64,000 nucleotides of DNA from Thiorhodococcus minor (GCF_010820565.1 NZ_JAAIJQ010000015.1:20168-84167), one strand, 5' to 3'. Positions 40,018 through 48,629 are shown, counted from the stretch's first letter. A program made the numbers and translations. Notes: generated from the sequence alone by a model not told the origin.

Positions 40018-41837
40018 CGGCGCAGGATCCGCGTCACCTGCTCCAGGGCTTGCCGCAGGCGCCGGGTGTCTATCGCATGGTCGACGTCGGTGGGGCGGTG
40101 CTCTACGTCGGCAAGGCGAAGAACCTCAAACGGCGCGTCGGCAGCTACTTCAGCCGCTCGCTGAACGGGCGTCTTCAGCTCATGGTGAGCCAGATCGCCG
40201 ACATCGAGGTGACAGTGACGCGCACCGAGGGTGAGGCGCTGCTGCTCGAGAGCAACCTCATCAAGGCGCTGCGTCCGCGCTTCAATGTGCTGCTGCGCGA
40301 TGACAAGAGCTATCCCTACATCTATCTGACGACCCAGGACGACTTCCCGCGGCTCGCCTTCTACCGCGGCTCGCGCAAGGGGCCAGGGCGCTTTTTCGGT
40401 CCCTATCCCAGCGCCTGGGCGGTCCGCGAGACGCTGCAGCTGCTGCAGAAGCTCTTTCCGGTGCGCCAATGCGAGGACGGCTTCTTTCGCAACCGCTCGC
40501 GGCCCTGTCTGCAGTACCAGATCAAGCGCTGCAGTGGGCCCTGCGTCGGCCTGATCAGTCCCGAGCATTATGCCGAGGACGTCGCGCATACCATCAAGTT
40601 TCTCGATGGCCGGACCGACGAGGTGGTCGACGAGCTGGTGGAGGCGATGGAGCGGGCGTCGGGCGCCCTGGCGTTCGAGCGCGCGGCGGCGCTGCGCGAC
40701 CAGATCTCGACGCTGCGGCGTATTCAGCAGCGCCAATACGTGAGCGGCGAGGGTGGCGACCTCGACATCATCGCCTGCGCCCAAGACGGCGGCATGCATT
40801 GCGTGCAGGTCTTCTTCATTCGTGGCGGCCGCAACCTCGGCAACAAGGCCTTCTTCCCCCAAGCGCCCGAGGATACAGAGGCGTCCGCGCTCATGGCGGG
40901 CTTTCTCGCGCAGTTCTACACCGACAAGCTCATTCCGCCCGAGCTGATCGTCAGCGTGGCGCCCGATGACGTCGAGCTACTCGAGGAGGCCTTCTCAGAG
41001 CAGGCTGGGCGGCGCGTGCAGGTTCGCTGCAGCGTGCGGACCGAGCGTGCGCGCTGGCTCGAGATGGCGCGCGGCAACGCCCAGATCGCGCTCAAGTCCC
41101 GGCTCGGCAGCCAGGCGGGCTATGCACGCCGTCTCGAGGCCCTGCGCGACGCCCTGGACCTCGCCGAGCTGCCGTCGCGGATGGAGTGCTTCGACATCAG
41201 CCATACGCGGGGCGAGCGCACCGTGGCCTCCTGTGTGGTGTTCGACGCGGAGGGGCCGCGCAAGTCCGACTATCGGCACTTCAACATCGAGGGTATCACG
41301 CCGGGCGATGACTATGCCGCCATGCATCAGGCGCTGACCCGCCGCTATACGCGCATCAAACAGGGTGAGCACCCGGTACCTGACATCCTCTTCATCGACG
41401 GCGGGCGCGGCCAGATCGGCGCCGTTGCCTCGGCGCTTCAGGAGCTGGGTGTGACCGGGATGCTCATCGTCGGCGTTTCGAAGGGTCCGGACCGGCGCCC
41501 GGGGACCGAGCAGCTTTGGTTGTTGGGCCGGGAGGCGGCCGTTATACTGCCGAGCGATTCGCCGGCCATGCACCTGATCGAGCAGATTCGCGACGAGGCC
41601 CATCGTTTCGCGATCACTGGCCATCGTCAGCGTCGCGCCAAGGCCCGAACGACGTCCGTGCTGGAAGAGATCAGCGGGGTAGGACCAAAACGCCGTCAGC
41701 GCCTCCTGAAGCAGTTCGGCGGGCTGCGCGGCCTGGCCCGCGCTGGGGTCGAAGACATTGCCGGTGTGGATGGCATCAGCCGGCAATTGGCCCAGCAAAT
41801 CTACGATGCCTTTCATCAAGACGTCTCAGGATCCTGA
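40014..41837 (+). CDS. uvrC: Excinuclease ABC subunit C
   Basis: A 607-residue nucleotide-excision repair nuclease. The GIY-YIG domain begins TAQDPRHLLQGLPQAPGVYR with YVGKAKNLKRRVGSYF. The UVR region is LAFERAAALRDQISTLRRIQ, then the RNase-H-like C-terminal nuclease (MECFDISHTRGERTVAS, DILFIDGGRGQIGA) and a terminal HhH2 domain (EEISGVGPKRRQRLLKQFGG). ATG 40014 overlaps the UDG stop. Confidence 0.95.
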   Translation: MTAQDPRHLLQGLPQAPGVYRMVDVGGAVLYVGKAKNLKRRVGSYFSRSLNGRLQLMVSQIADIEVTVTRTEGEALLLESNLIKALRPRFNVLLRDDKSYPYIYLTTQDDFPRLAFYRGSRKGPGRFFGPYPSAWAVRETLQLLQKLFPVRQCEDGFFRNRSRPCLQYQIKRCSGPCVGLISPEHYAEDVAHTIKFLDGRTDEVVDELVEAMERASGALAFERAAALRDQISTLRRIQQRQYVSGEGGDLDIIACAQDGGMHCVQVFFIRGGRNLGNKAFFPQAPEDTEASALMAGFLAQFYTDKLIPPELIVSVAPDDVELLEEAFSEQAGRRVQVRCSVRTERARWLEMARGNAQIALKSRLGSQAGYARRLEALRDALDLAELPSRMECFDISHTRGERTVASCVVFDAEGPRKSDYRHFNIEGITPGDDYAAMHQALTRRYTRIKQGEHPVPDILFIDGGRGQIGAVASALQELGVTGMLIVGVSKGPDRRPGTEQLWLLGREAAVILPSDSPAMHLIEQIRDEAHRFAITGHRQRRAKARTTSVLEEISGVGPKRRQRLLKQFGGLRGLARAGVEDIAGVDGISRQLAQQIYDAFHQDVSGS

Positions 41838-41841
41838 AGCG

Positions 41842-42423
41842 ATGTGGAACCTGCCGAATAGCCTCACGATGCTGCGCATCGTGCTGATCCCCGTCTTCGT
41901 CGCTGTCTTCTATGTCGAGGAGCCTTGGGCGCCCTATGCGGCGGCGTCCGTGTTCGGGGCCGCGGCCCTGACCGATTGGCTGGACGGCTATCTCGCGCGG
42001 CGCTGGGAGCAGACATCGCCGCTCGGCGCCTTTCTCGATCCGGTTGCCGACAAGCTCATGGTCGCCGTGTCGCTGGTCGTGCTGTTGCAGGTGGATCCGC
42101 GCGTGCTGATCGCGCTCCCCGTAATGGTCATCATCGGGCGGGAGATCACTGTTTCGGCGCTGCGCGAATGGATGGCCGAGGTCGGTGCGCGGGCGGCCGT
42201 GGCGGTGTCCAAGCTGGGGAAGATCAAGACCACGGCGCAGATGATCTCTATCGTACTCCTCATCCTCAGGGACTCTGTTTTCGGCCCCTGGGTGTACGAT
42301 CTCGGTGTCGCTTTGCTGTACGTCGCCGCCACGCTGACGCTCTGGTCGATGGTGGTTTACTTGACCGCGGCATGGCCGAGTCTCTCCGGGAAGGTGCGCC
42401 CAGAGGCGGCAAGGCCGGACTGA
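41842..42423 (+). CDS. pgsA: CDP-diacylglycerol-glycerol-3-phosphate 3-phosphatidyltransferase
   Basis: A 193-residue membrane enzyme that makes phosphatidylglycerol phosphate. The CDP-alcohol transferase motif is present as LTDWLDGYLARRWEQTSPLG then FLDPVADKLMV (D-x2-D-G-x2-A-R-x8-G-x3-D-x3-D). It begins MWNLPNSLTMLRIVLIPVFV. ATG 41842 lies 4 bp after the uvrC stop. uvrC-pgsA is a widespread gammaproteobacterial pair, often followed by tRNA-Gly, as here. Confidence 0.94.
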   Translation: MWNLPNSLTMLRIVLIPVFVAVFYVEEPWAPYAAASVFGAAALTDWLDGYLARRWEQTSPLGAFLDPVADKLMVAVSLVVLLQVDPRVLIALPVMVIIGREITVSALREWMAEVGARAAVAVSKLGKIKTTAQMISIVLLILRDSVFGPWVYDLGVALLYVAATLTLWSMVVYLTAAWPSLSGKVRPEAARPD

Positions 42424-42448
42424 GACAGCATCAGTCTCTCGAAGAAAG

Positions 42449-42476
42449 TTGACAGACTGAAAAAACCGCCTATAAT
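42449..42476 (+). promoter_or_regulatory. Sigma-70-like promoter of tRNA-Gly
   Basis: TTGACA (42449-42454), 16-bp spacer and TATAAT (about 42471-42476), 14 bp before the tRNA. It is a near-consensus stable-RNA promoter. Confidence 0.7.
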
Positions 42477-42489
42477 GAACGACTCCTAA

Positions 42490-42565
<76 letters not shown>

Positions 42566-42574
42566 AAATTCAAG

Positions 42575-42602
42575 ACGGCGACCACTTGTGGTCGCCGTTT
42601 TT
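42575..42602 (+). terminator. Intrinsic terminator after tRNA-Gly
   Basis: ACGGCGACCAC pairs with GTGGTCGCCGT, followed by a T-run. Ten bases after the CCA. Confidence 0.85.
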
Positions 42603-43130
42603 CGTTTGGGGGGGCTGAGCGTCGATGACAGGCCTGCTGGCCGTTTAGCTGGCTGGCTGAGGATGGGGTCTTGGGGGCCGCTGGCCCATGGCTTGAAGCG
42701 CGGCAGCGCGACCATGGGCAGGTTCGCTTCGACCGCTGCCGGCCAGGGAAGCGCAAAGCGCGAGGCCGGTAGTCCCGGGTAGGCGTGTGCGCGTGCGTAT
42801 TGCCGTAATGACGAAGGACGTGAGTCCTTCGTCGTGAAGGCAATATGCAAAGCGCAGTCACACACGCCGTAGAGTCATTCGTCGTAGGGTCGTGCGCAGC
42901 CCGAGTGCGCCAACGGCGCTACTCGAGGCGGAGCAGCGACCCGGAGCGGGACGGCCCGGGCTGAGAAGGTTGTCGCCCTGCGCGAGTCCCGTCGGCGAGG
43001 GATCGACCCGACGGGTATCACGAGCGCAGACGCGACACTCCGGGGCAAGGGAATTCGCTTCCGCTCGAATTGACCAACTGCCATACTGGGGTCAGCGCTG
43101 CCTGCGCTTGATTTTCCCGATTCCGGTCAG
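42603..43130. other. Gap of 528 bp with one long hairpin
   Basis: No convincing gene. At 42785-42863 lies a long interrupted inverted repeat. Its centre is a perfect stem (GACGAAGGAC 42810-42819, GTCCTTCGTC 42824-42833, loop GTGA), and outer arms GTGTG ... TATTGCC pair with GGCAATA ... CACAC. It may be a repeat-element remnant or a structured RNA. Confidence 0.45.
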
Positions 43131-44930
43131 ATGACATTTCCCATGACAGTTTCTTCCTCTCTCGCGAGCTCGCCCCAGGAGCCGTCCGCGCTCAGCGGCA
43201 TCCGTGACCAGTTCCCCATTTTGCAGACCCGTGCTCATGGTCGCCCTCTCGTCTATCTCGACAGCGCCGCGAGCACGCAGCAGCCGCAGACGGTGATCCA
43301 GGCGGTGAGTGATTATCACCGACTGCATCACGCCAATATCCATCGCGGCGTCTATCAGCTCTCGCAGACGGCGACGCAGCTCTACGAAGAGGCGCGGGCC
43401 CGTGTCGCGCGGCTCCTGAACGCTGCCGAGCCGGCGGAGTGCGTCTTCACGCGCGGTACGACCGAGTCGATCAATCTCGTAGCCGCAAGCTGGGGACGTC
43501 AGAATCTCAGGCCTGGGGACGAGATCATTCTGTCGGTCTTGGAGCATCACTCGAACATCGTGCCTTGGCAGTTGGTCGCCGAGGCGACGGGCGCGCTCAT
43601 CAGGGTCGTTCCCATGAACGATGCGGGCGAGCTGGACTTGGATGCCTATAGGGCGCTGCTTTCGCCGAAGACGCGGATGGTCGCGGTGAATCAGGTCTCC
43701 AACGCCTTGGGCACCATCAACCCGGTGCGCGAGATGATCGCGGCGGCCCATGCGGTCGGCGCCTTGGCGCTGGTCGACGGTGCCCAATGGGTTGCCCATG
43801 GCCGGACCGATGTCCAGGCCCTGGATGCCGACTTCTATGCGTTCTCCGGCCACAAGCTCTATGGCCCGACGGGGATCGGGGTCCTCTACGGCAAGCGCCA
43901 TCTGCTTGAGGGCATGCCGCCCTATCAGGGCGGCGGGGACATGATCGAGCATGTGACCTTCGCCAAGACGACCTATGCGCCCTTGCCGAGCAAGCTGGAG
44001 GCGGGCACGCCGAACATCTCGGGTGTGGTGGGGCTTGGAGCGGCCATCGGCTGGATCGAGTCGGTCGGGCTCGATCTGGTGGGCGCGCATGAGCAAGCGC
44101 TGCTGAGCTATGCGACGGAGCGCCTGGAGCAGGTCCCCGGACTGGAGATCAAGGGGATGGCGCGGGAGAAGAGCAGCGTGATCTCTTGGGTGATGGTCGA
44201 CCCACCGATCGCGACCCTCGATGTCGGCACGCAGCTGGATCTGCAGGGCATCTGCATCCGCACCGGGCACCACTGTTGCGAGCCCCTCATGGACCGCATG
44301 GGCGTCAGCTCGACGGCTCGGGCCTCGATCGGGATCTACAGCTCGCGCGAGGACGTCGACCATCTCGTCGACGCCTTGCTCGAGATCGCCGAGGCTGCGC
44401 GCAAGCGTGCTCGCTCCTCGGTTGCGAGGATCGGGCCTGCGGATGGTGCGTCAGTCTCCGCGCAAGCGGCTGCCGAGACGCTGTTCTATCCGCCCGCAGC
44501 GGCGGACTCTCCCGAGGCCGCCGCCGAGGAGATTGCCGATCTGCTGGAATTCCTGCCGGACTGGCCGATGCGGCATCAGCACATCATCGATCTCGGTGAC
44601 AAGCTGCCGCCGATGCCGGAGGCCCTCAAGACCGCTGCGCATTCGGTCAGTGGCTGCCAGAGCATGGTGTACATCGCCGCGCGGCTCAAGCCGGGAACCG
44701 AGGACGTGATCGAGTTTCTCGCGGACAGCGACGCCAATATCGTTCGCGGACTCATCGGCTTGCTGCAGCAGCTGTTCTCCGGGCAGCGTGCGGCGGCGAT
44801 CCTCAAGTTCGATGCGGAGGCCTTCTTTGGGCGGATCGGCCTGGATCAGCACCTCAGCATGACGCGACGGAACGGGCTGTCCGCGATGATCCAGAGGCTT
44901 CGGCAGCTCGCGCGACAGTATGCGGATTGA
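43131..44930 (+). CDS. SufS-SufE fusion: cysteine desulfurase with sulfur acceptor
   Basis: A 599-residue protein. Residues 20-415 are a type II cysteine desulfurase: PLP-binding Lys242 in FSGHKLYGPTG, catalytic Cys382 in RTGHHCCEPLM, and AASTQQPQTVIQAV. After a linker, residues 455-599 form a SufE domain with acceptor Cys509 in HSVSGCQSMVYIA. The fusion lets sulfur pass from Cys382 to Cys509 within one protein. No sufBCD genes are adjacent. It lies near the dsr operon but is read away from it with a terminator between, so its link to sulfur oxidation is only positional. Confidence 0.9.
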   Translation: MTFPMTVSSSLASSPQEPSALSGIRDQFPILQTRAHGRPLVYLDSAASTQQPQTVIQAVSDYHRLHHANIHRGVYQLSQTATQLYEEARARVARLLNAAEPAECVFTRGTTESINLVAASWGRQNLRPGDEIILSVLEHHSNIVPWQLVAEATGALIRVVPMNDAGELDLDAYRALLSPKTRMVAVNQVSNALGTINPVREMIAAAHAVGALALVDGAQWVAHGRTDVQALDADFYAFSGHKLYGPTGIGVLYGKRHLLEGMPPYQGGGDMIEHVTFAKTTYAPLPSKLEAGTPNISGVVGLGAAIGWIESVGLDLVGAHEQALLSYATERLEQVPGLEIKGMAREKSSVISWVMVDPPIATLDVGTQLDLQGICIRTGHHCCEPLMDRMGVSSTARASIGIYSSREDVDHLVDALLEIAEAARKRARSSVARIGPADGASVSAQAAAETLFYPPAAADSPEAAAEEIADLLEFLPDWPMRHQHIIDLGDKLPPMPEALKTAAHSVSGCQSMVYIAARLKPGTEDVIEFLADSDANIVRGLIGLLQQLFSGQRAAAILKFDAEAFFGRIGLDQHLSMTRRNGLSAMIQRLRQLARQYAD

Positions 44931-45046
44931 GTCGGGCGTGGCGGCTTCCTCGAGCAGCCTATGGTCGGTACATGCAGGGGCGTCTGCGCGCGGATCCTTC
45001 GCAATCGATCTTGCCGAGCCTGCCTGCGAGGCTGAGGTCGGCCACG

Positions 45047-45074
45047 AAAAAGCCGGCGAACCGCCGGCTTTTTT
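45047..45074. terminator. Bidirectional intrinsic terminator
   Basis: AAAAAGCCGGC and GCCGGCTTTTTT flank a short loop, giving a GC stem with A/T runs on both sides. Ends sufSE (+) and the DsrC-like gene (-). Confidence 0.85.
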
Positions 45075-45094
45075 GCTGGGCGCTCGCGCCGCGC

Positions 45095-45433
45095 TCAATA
45101 GCCGCCCTTGCGCATGACCGCAGGCAAGCCGGCAAGCTTGGTGCCTTGCTTGGTCGGGGCCAAGGGGAAGAGCTGATAGAGGTCCTTGCTGCTTGGCTTG
45201 CTGCCCCAGCGTTTCCCCATGTCCTTGAGGACGATGCGCTCCATCGGCTGGTTCTGGCCGTTGTTGATGTATTCGCCGCGGAGATAGTTGATCACGTCCC
45301 AGTGTTTCTCCGTTAGCTCGATGCCCTCGATCTCGGCGAGCTTGCGAGCGACGTCTTCGTCCCAGTCCATGTGATTTTCCAGGTACCCGGCTTCGGTTGT
45401 CGCGATGGTCTTGCCATTTACCTCGATGGCCAT
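45095..45433 (-). CDS. DsrC/TusE-like protein without cysteines (RspA-type)
   Basis: A 112-residue DsrC-fold protein: it shares TEKHWDVINYLRGEYI with DsrC (TDEHWDIINFLREYY) and its C-terminal arm is LFPLAPTKQGTKLAGLPAVM. In the functional DsrC at 52309-52647 that arm is KQACRFAGLPKPTGCV. Both redox cysteines are missing (Cys100 aligns with Thr; the Cys111 position is not Cys), so it cannot carry a persulfide. Cys-less DsrC relatives have been called RspA and given regulatory roles. The basic C-terminus (KRWGSKPSSKD, MRKGGY) would suit nucleic-acid or protein binding. Confidence 0.82.
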   Translation of the reverse strand: MAIEVNGKTIATTEAGYLENHMDWDEDVARKLAEIEGIELTEKHWDVINYLRGEYINNGQNQPMERIVLKDMGKRWGSKPSSKDLYQLFPLAPTKQGTKLAGLPAVMRKGGY

Positions 45434-45572
45434 TGTCGTGCTCCTCGATTCATCATGAAGTCATCGTGACCAGTGGTCTGGTCGCGTTCATCGGTTGGGT
45501 CAAACCTCAGAATTTTATGATCTTATGATGGATCCGTCACCCAGTTATGGTAACGATGGCCAGCCTGGCTGG

Positions 45573-46271
45573 CTAGGCTGACTTCTGGACCGGGTCGATG
45601 CCCTTGTGCGGGATGAAGATGCCGCATCCCATCAGTCGGTGCGGACCTAGCCCAAGCTGCTGCAGCCGGATGGATTCTTCCTTGGTCAGGCCTGAGAGCA
45701 TGAGGCTGCGGGTGTGGATGGGGCCGTCAGGACCCTGGAGGGTGAGGCTCTTGCCGCAGAGCGCCTTACGAATCTTGATATCCATTTCCGCGAGGGCGCG
45801 CGCCGCGGTCTCCAGGAATTCGGGCTCGGGAAGCTCGCTTGCCGGCTCGGTGTCGACGGCGACGTAACGGGCGAAGATGGTGGTTTCGGTGCTCAAGGGT
45901 CGCGTCTTGCCGGCGCCTAAGGTCAGGGCGTTGCCGGCGATTTCGATCCTGGCTCCCGGCAGCGATGCGAGCAGCGCGTCGGCGCGCGCCCTGGGCACGC
46001 GGATGGTGAGCTTGGTTCGACGGGAGACCATGATCAAGGAGTCTGTGCCATGCTCGGGGCGCTCCCAGCCATTTTGGGAGCCGGCGACGTGGATGCTGTG
46101 GATGCCGGCCAGCGGCTCATCGGCGATCCAGGGTACGGCCGTTTTGATGGCGTCGGAGAGCGAGCAGGCGTGATCGACAGGGAGGCGCTTGCAGTCGATC
46201 GCAAACAGGATGTCGATCACATCTTCCTGACGCGATGCTTCTTCTGTTGTTTCGTCTTCGTTCCAGAACAT
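45573..46271 (-). CDS. Cas6/Cmx6-like RNA-binding protein without a CRISPR array
   Basis: A 232-residue protein matching the Cas6/Cmx6 pattern (type I-MYXAN Cas6) that I know. It starts EDVIDILFAIDCKRLPVDHA, has an internal strand pair (TKLTIRVPRARADALLASLP) and ends in the glycine-rich RNA-binding loop QQLGLGPHRLMGCGIFIPHK. Cas6 normally cuts CRISPR repeats, but no repeat array or other cas gene occurs in the window. In this operon it may process a different RNA. A conserved His for catalysis cannot be placed with certainty. Confidence 0.68.
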   Translation of the reverse strand: MFWNEDETTEEASRQEDVIDILFAIDCKRLPVDHACSLSDAIKTAVPWIADEPLAGIHSIHVAGSQNGWERPEHGTDSLIMVSRRTKLTIRVPRARADALLASLPGARIEIAGNALTLGAGKTRPLSTETTIFARYVAVDTEPASELPEPEFLETAARALAEMDIKIRKALCGKSLTLQGPDGPIHTRSLMLSGLTKEESIRLQQLGLGPHRLMGCGIFIPHKGIDPVQKSA

Positions 46272-46300
46272 GCTGAGCCTACGTCATGACTATCGTCCAC

Positions 46301-47020
46301 TCAGGAGAAGGGAAGCTGCTCCTGAAGGGCCTCGCGGTCGAACCACCAGGTGTCCTGGACCAGCACGTCAACCACATTGCGAAGGCGCACGAGGAACTTC
46401 TCCGGCTCCTTGAGCTCCAGGCGCTCCATCCAGGCGTCGAGATCCTCGGCCGAATCGATGCTGCTGTGGCGCCGCGCCACCGTGCCGAGGAGCTGGGTGG
46501 CGAAGAACATGAGGTCTTCGCGCTGACGGCCCTGGGCGCGAACGTCAGCTAGGAAGAGGGCCGTGGTTGCGGCGACAGCGGCGCCGTCGGAGTCGTCCGG
46601 CGTGTCCTCGATGACGTGGTTGAGCAGCTCGACGGTCAGCTCGGGGTCGATCGGGCAGGTGACTGCCAGCCAAATCCCTTGGCCCAGTGCGGCGAGCGAT
46701 TCGGTTTGACCTGTTTGGTAGAGGACATCGCAGGCATCTGCCGCCAGCTCGAACTGGCTCCACTCGATGAAGTGATCGAACGCCGATCTTGCGAGCGGCC
46801 AGGCCTCCGAGCCACGGTCGAGATTGACGAGCGTTCGAGCGATCTGGAGCTGGAGATCGGCGAGGCGGTGCGCGGAGCCGCCCTGACGTCTAAGCTCGTC
46901 GAGGTGCTCGTTCAAGATCTGCAGATGCGATTCCAGTGCCGCCGACTCGATGCCATAGCCGAGTACGGAATCCGCGGCGGTGTCCGGTAGCCGTGCGGTG
47001 AGTAGGTCGAATTGCTTCAT
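46301..47020 (-). CDS. Helical protein of unknown function, dsr-linked operon
   Basis: A 239-residue soluble, TPR-like helical protein. Fragments: DLQLQIARTLVNLDRGSEAW, FHIEWSQFELAADACD-like helix pairs, and DTWWFDREALQEQLPFS at the end. No catalytic motif was found. It lies 29 bp upstream of the Cas6-like gene and 24 bp downstream of the small protein gene, so all three are surely one transcript. Confidence 0.6.
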   Translation of the reverse strand: MKQFDLLTARLPDTAADSVLGYGIESAALESHLQILNEHLDELRRQGGSAHRLADLQLQIARTLVNLDRGSEAWPLARSAFDHFIEWSQFELAADACDVLYQTGQTESLAALGQGIWLAVTCPIDPELTVELLNHVIEDTPDDSDGAAVAATTALFLADVRAQGRQREDLMFFATQLLGTVARRHSSIDSAEDLDAWMERLELKEPEKFLVRLRNVVDVLVQDTWWFDREALQEQLPFS

Positions 47021-47044
47021 AAGCGACTGCCTTCAGACTTCATC

Positions 47045-47236
47045 TTAGCGAAGGAGACCGCTAAAGACGGCCTCGAGTCGGTCCTCCCAATCCTCGGGCG
47101 TATCCGGGTAGGGCGGTTTGACGTCCATGCGGAAGAAACGCTCTCCAGATCGGGCGACGTCCTGTATGAGTGGGGTCAGCTCCTCGAAGGACTCGATGTC
47201 TTGATTCGCTACAAGGATTTCACTGAGCTTAAGCAT
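47045..47236 (-). CDS. Small acidic protein (63 aa), first gene of the leftward operon
   Basis: It begins MLKLSEILVANQDIESFEEL and ends PYPDTPEDWEDRLEAVFSGL. Acidic, soluble, no known domain. It opens the four-gene leftward set of small protein, helical protein, Cas6-like protein and DsrC-like protein. Start chosen at ATG 47236. Confidence 0.55.
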   Translation of the reverse strand: MLKLSEILVANQDIESFEELTPLIQDVARSGERFFRMDVKPPYPDTPEDWEDRLEAVFSGLLR

Positions 47237-47326
47237 GGGTTGTCCTAACCGCTCCTCGGTCTGTCGTTGAATTGGCGCGCCGAATCGGGCGATCGCCTGG
47301 GCGCTTCGGGATGCTGCCTCAGCCTG

Positions 47327-48295
47327 TCAGCGGATACGCTCTCGGTAGCGCACGCGATACAGGAGACGCTGCGACGCGACGGTGTCGCCATCTGAAAATC
47401 CCGTTCGACTGTGCAGCACATTGTTGGTGATGAATCCTTCCCCGGCCGCCAGTCTGTGGGTCAAGGTGAAGGCGTCGCCCACCGAAAACAACTGAGTCAG
47501 GGCGTCTCGGGCGGCAGTGGTCTCGGCCGAGCTGCGCCAGATCACGTTCCTGGCGCGCGCCGAGTACCTCATGTGTAAGTATCCGTCACGAATCGAAAAA
47601 ACCGGTCCGACGCTGTCCGGACGGATGAGTCGGCCATGCTGCCAATTGGGCGGAATGCGGAGCGCCTCCGGGTGTGCGAGGGCTGCAATGTGGCTGTCCG
47701 TGGCATCACGTAGCCGGATGTAGGCGACTTCCGGGTCCAGCAGGCTGTTCACGCCGCCCTCGCGTGCCGGCCTCGCGCAGAACAGCGTCCATGCCAAGAC
47801 CTGGTCCTCGGGGGCGTTGTAATAGCCGTCGGTGTGCCACCTGAGCGGCTTGTTGGTGTAGGGGATGAAATCCGCGCGGTTTGCTGGCGCGGGCTCTCGG
47901 CCTCGCGGCAATTGGGGCGCCGCTGCGATCCGGCTGACCGCGCGGTCGTCGGCGAAGAGGTTGTCGTCGGTGCGCGTCAGGCCGAGTGCTCGGCCGAGCG
48001 CGAGTATCGCCTCCGGGGTGACGTCTTCCGGGCGCACGCGCACCAGCGCCACATTGTAGGCGGCGACGCGCTCGCGCAAGGCAGCGCGCTCGGCTTGGCT
48101 GGGCTCCGAAAGGCGGCGGATCTCGACCGCGAGCTGCTCGCTCAGAGGCGGATCCTGATCGAGCTTACGGGCGCGCCAGCTTCGGTAGGCGCGGTCGTCA
48201 CTGAGGTCGAAGGCGTTCGGCACGGGCTGTTTTTGAATATTAGAAGCTAGTAATATTACTAATCGTTGACCCTGTGGGCGGTCGGCTTGTAGCAT
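47327..48295 (-). CDS. TauD/TfdA-family Fe(II)/2-oxoglutarate dioxygenase-like protein
   Basis: A protein of about 322 residues. The core shows the iron-binding HxD (LRWHTDGYYNAPEDQVLAW), the distal His in ITNNVLHSRTGFSD and the 2-oxoglutarate Arg in LLYRVRYRERIR. TauD relatives oxidise sulfonates, but the substrate is unknown here. The N-terminal 25 residues cover AT-rich DNA at 48236-48268, so a start at GTG 48223 (298 aa, starting PNAFDLSDDRAYRSW) is an alternative. It is divergent from dsrA. Confidence 0.78.
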   Translation of the reverse strand: MLQADRPQGQRLVILLASNIQKQPVPNAFDLSDDRAYRSWRARKLDQDPPLSEQLAVEIRRLSEPSQAERAALRERVAAYNVALVRVRPEDVTPEAILALGRALGLTRTDDNLFADDRAVSRIAAAPQLPRGREPAPANRADFIPYTNKPLRWHTDGYYNAPEDQVLAWTLFCARPAREGGVNSLLDPEVAYIRLRDATDSHIAALAHPEALRIPPNWQHGRLIRPDSVGPVFSIRDGYLHMRYSARARNVIWRSSAETTAARDALTQLFSVGDAFTLTHRLAAGEGFITNNVLHSRTGFSDGDTVASQRLLYRVRYRERIR

Positions 48296-48629
48296 CCTGC
48301 CCACTTTGACGCAAGCTGGTGGGGCCGCGCCCTGGCGAGGACAAGGGCAGCGCTGGGGTGGGCTTGAGGCTATATCCCGAAAGAGATAGAGGCGGGGGAG
48401 GCCAGCCCTCCCAATCGTGGAATGGGCGGGCTTGCAGCACATAGGTAAATTAGAAAACGCCGATGGGGTTGCCGGCACAACAGACGACGCGCGTAGTCGG
48501 TACCACCACCTCCAACTCAGATGTGACGTGATGCATGACGGGTCGCGTCGGCCTTTGCGCCGGGCGCACGCCGTGCACGCAAGAAAAACCACTCCGCTTC
48601 CTGGTTAATCGATTAGGAGAGACCGCGCA
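48296..48629 (+). promoter_or_regulatory. dsr operon upstream region
   Basis: The 334 bp between the divergent dioxygenase and dsrA. No gene. AT-rich patches (AAATTAGAAAACG at about 48447-48459; 48236-48268 just outside) are candidate promoter sites. Ribosome site AGGAGAG sits before dsrA. Confidence 0.45.

Noticed and set aside
45573..46271. A CRISPR array accompanying the Cas6-like gene
   Set aside because: I looked on both sides for regularly spaced direct repeats of 25-40 bp and saw none.
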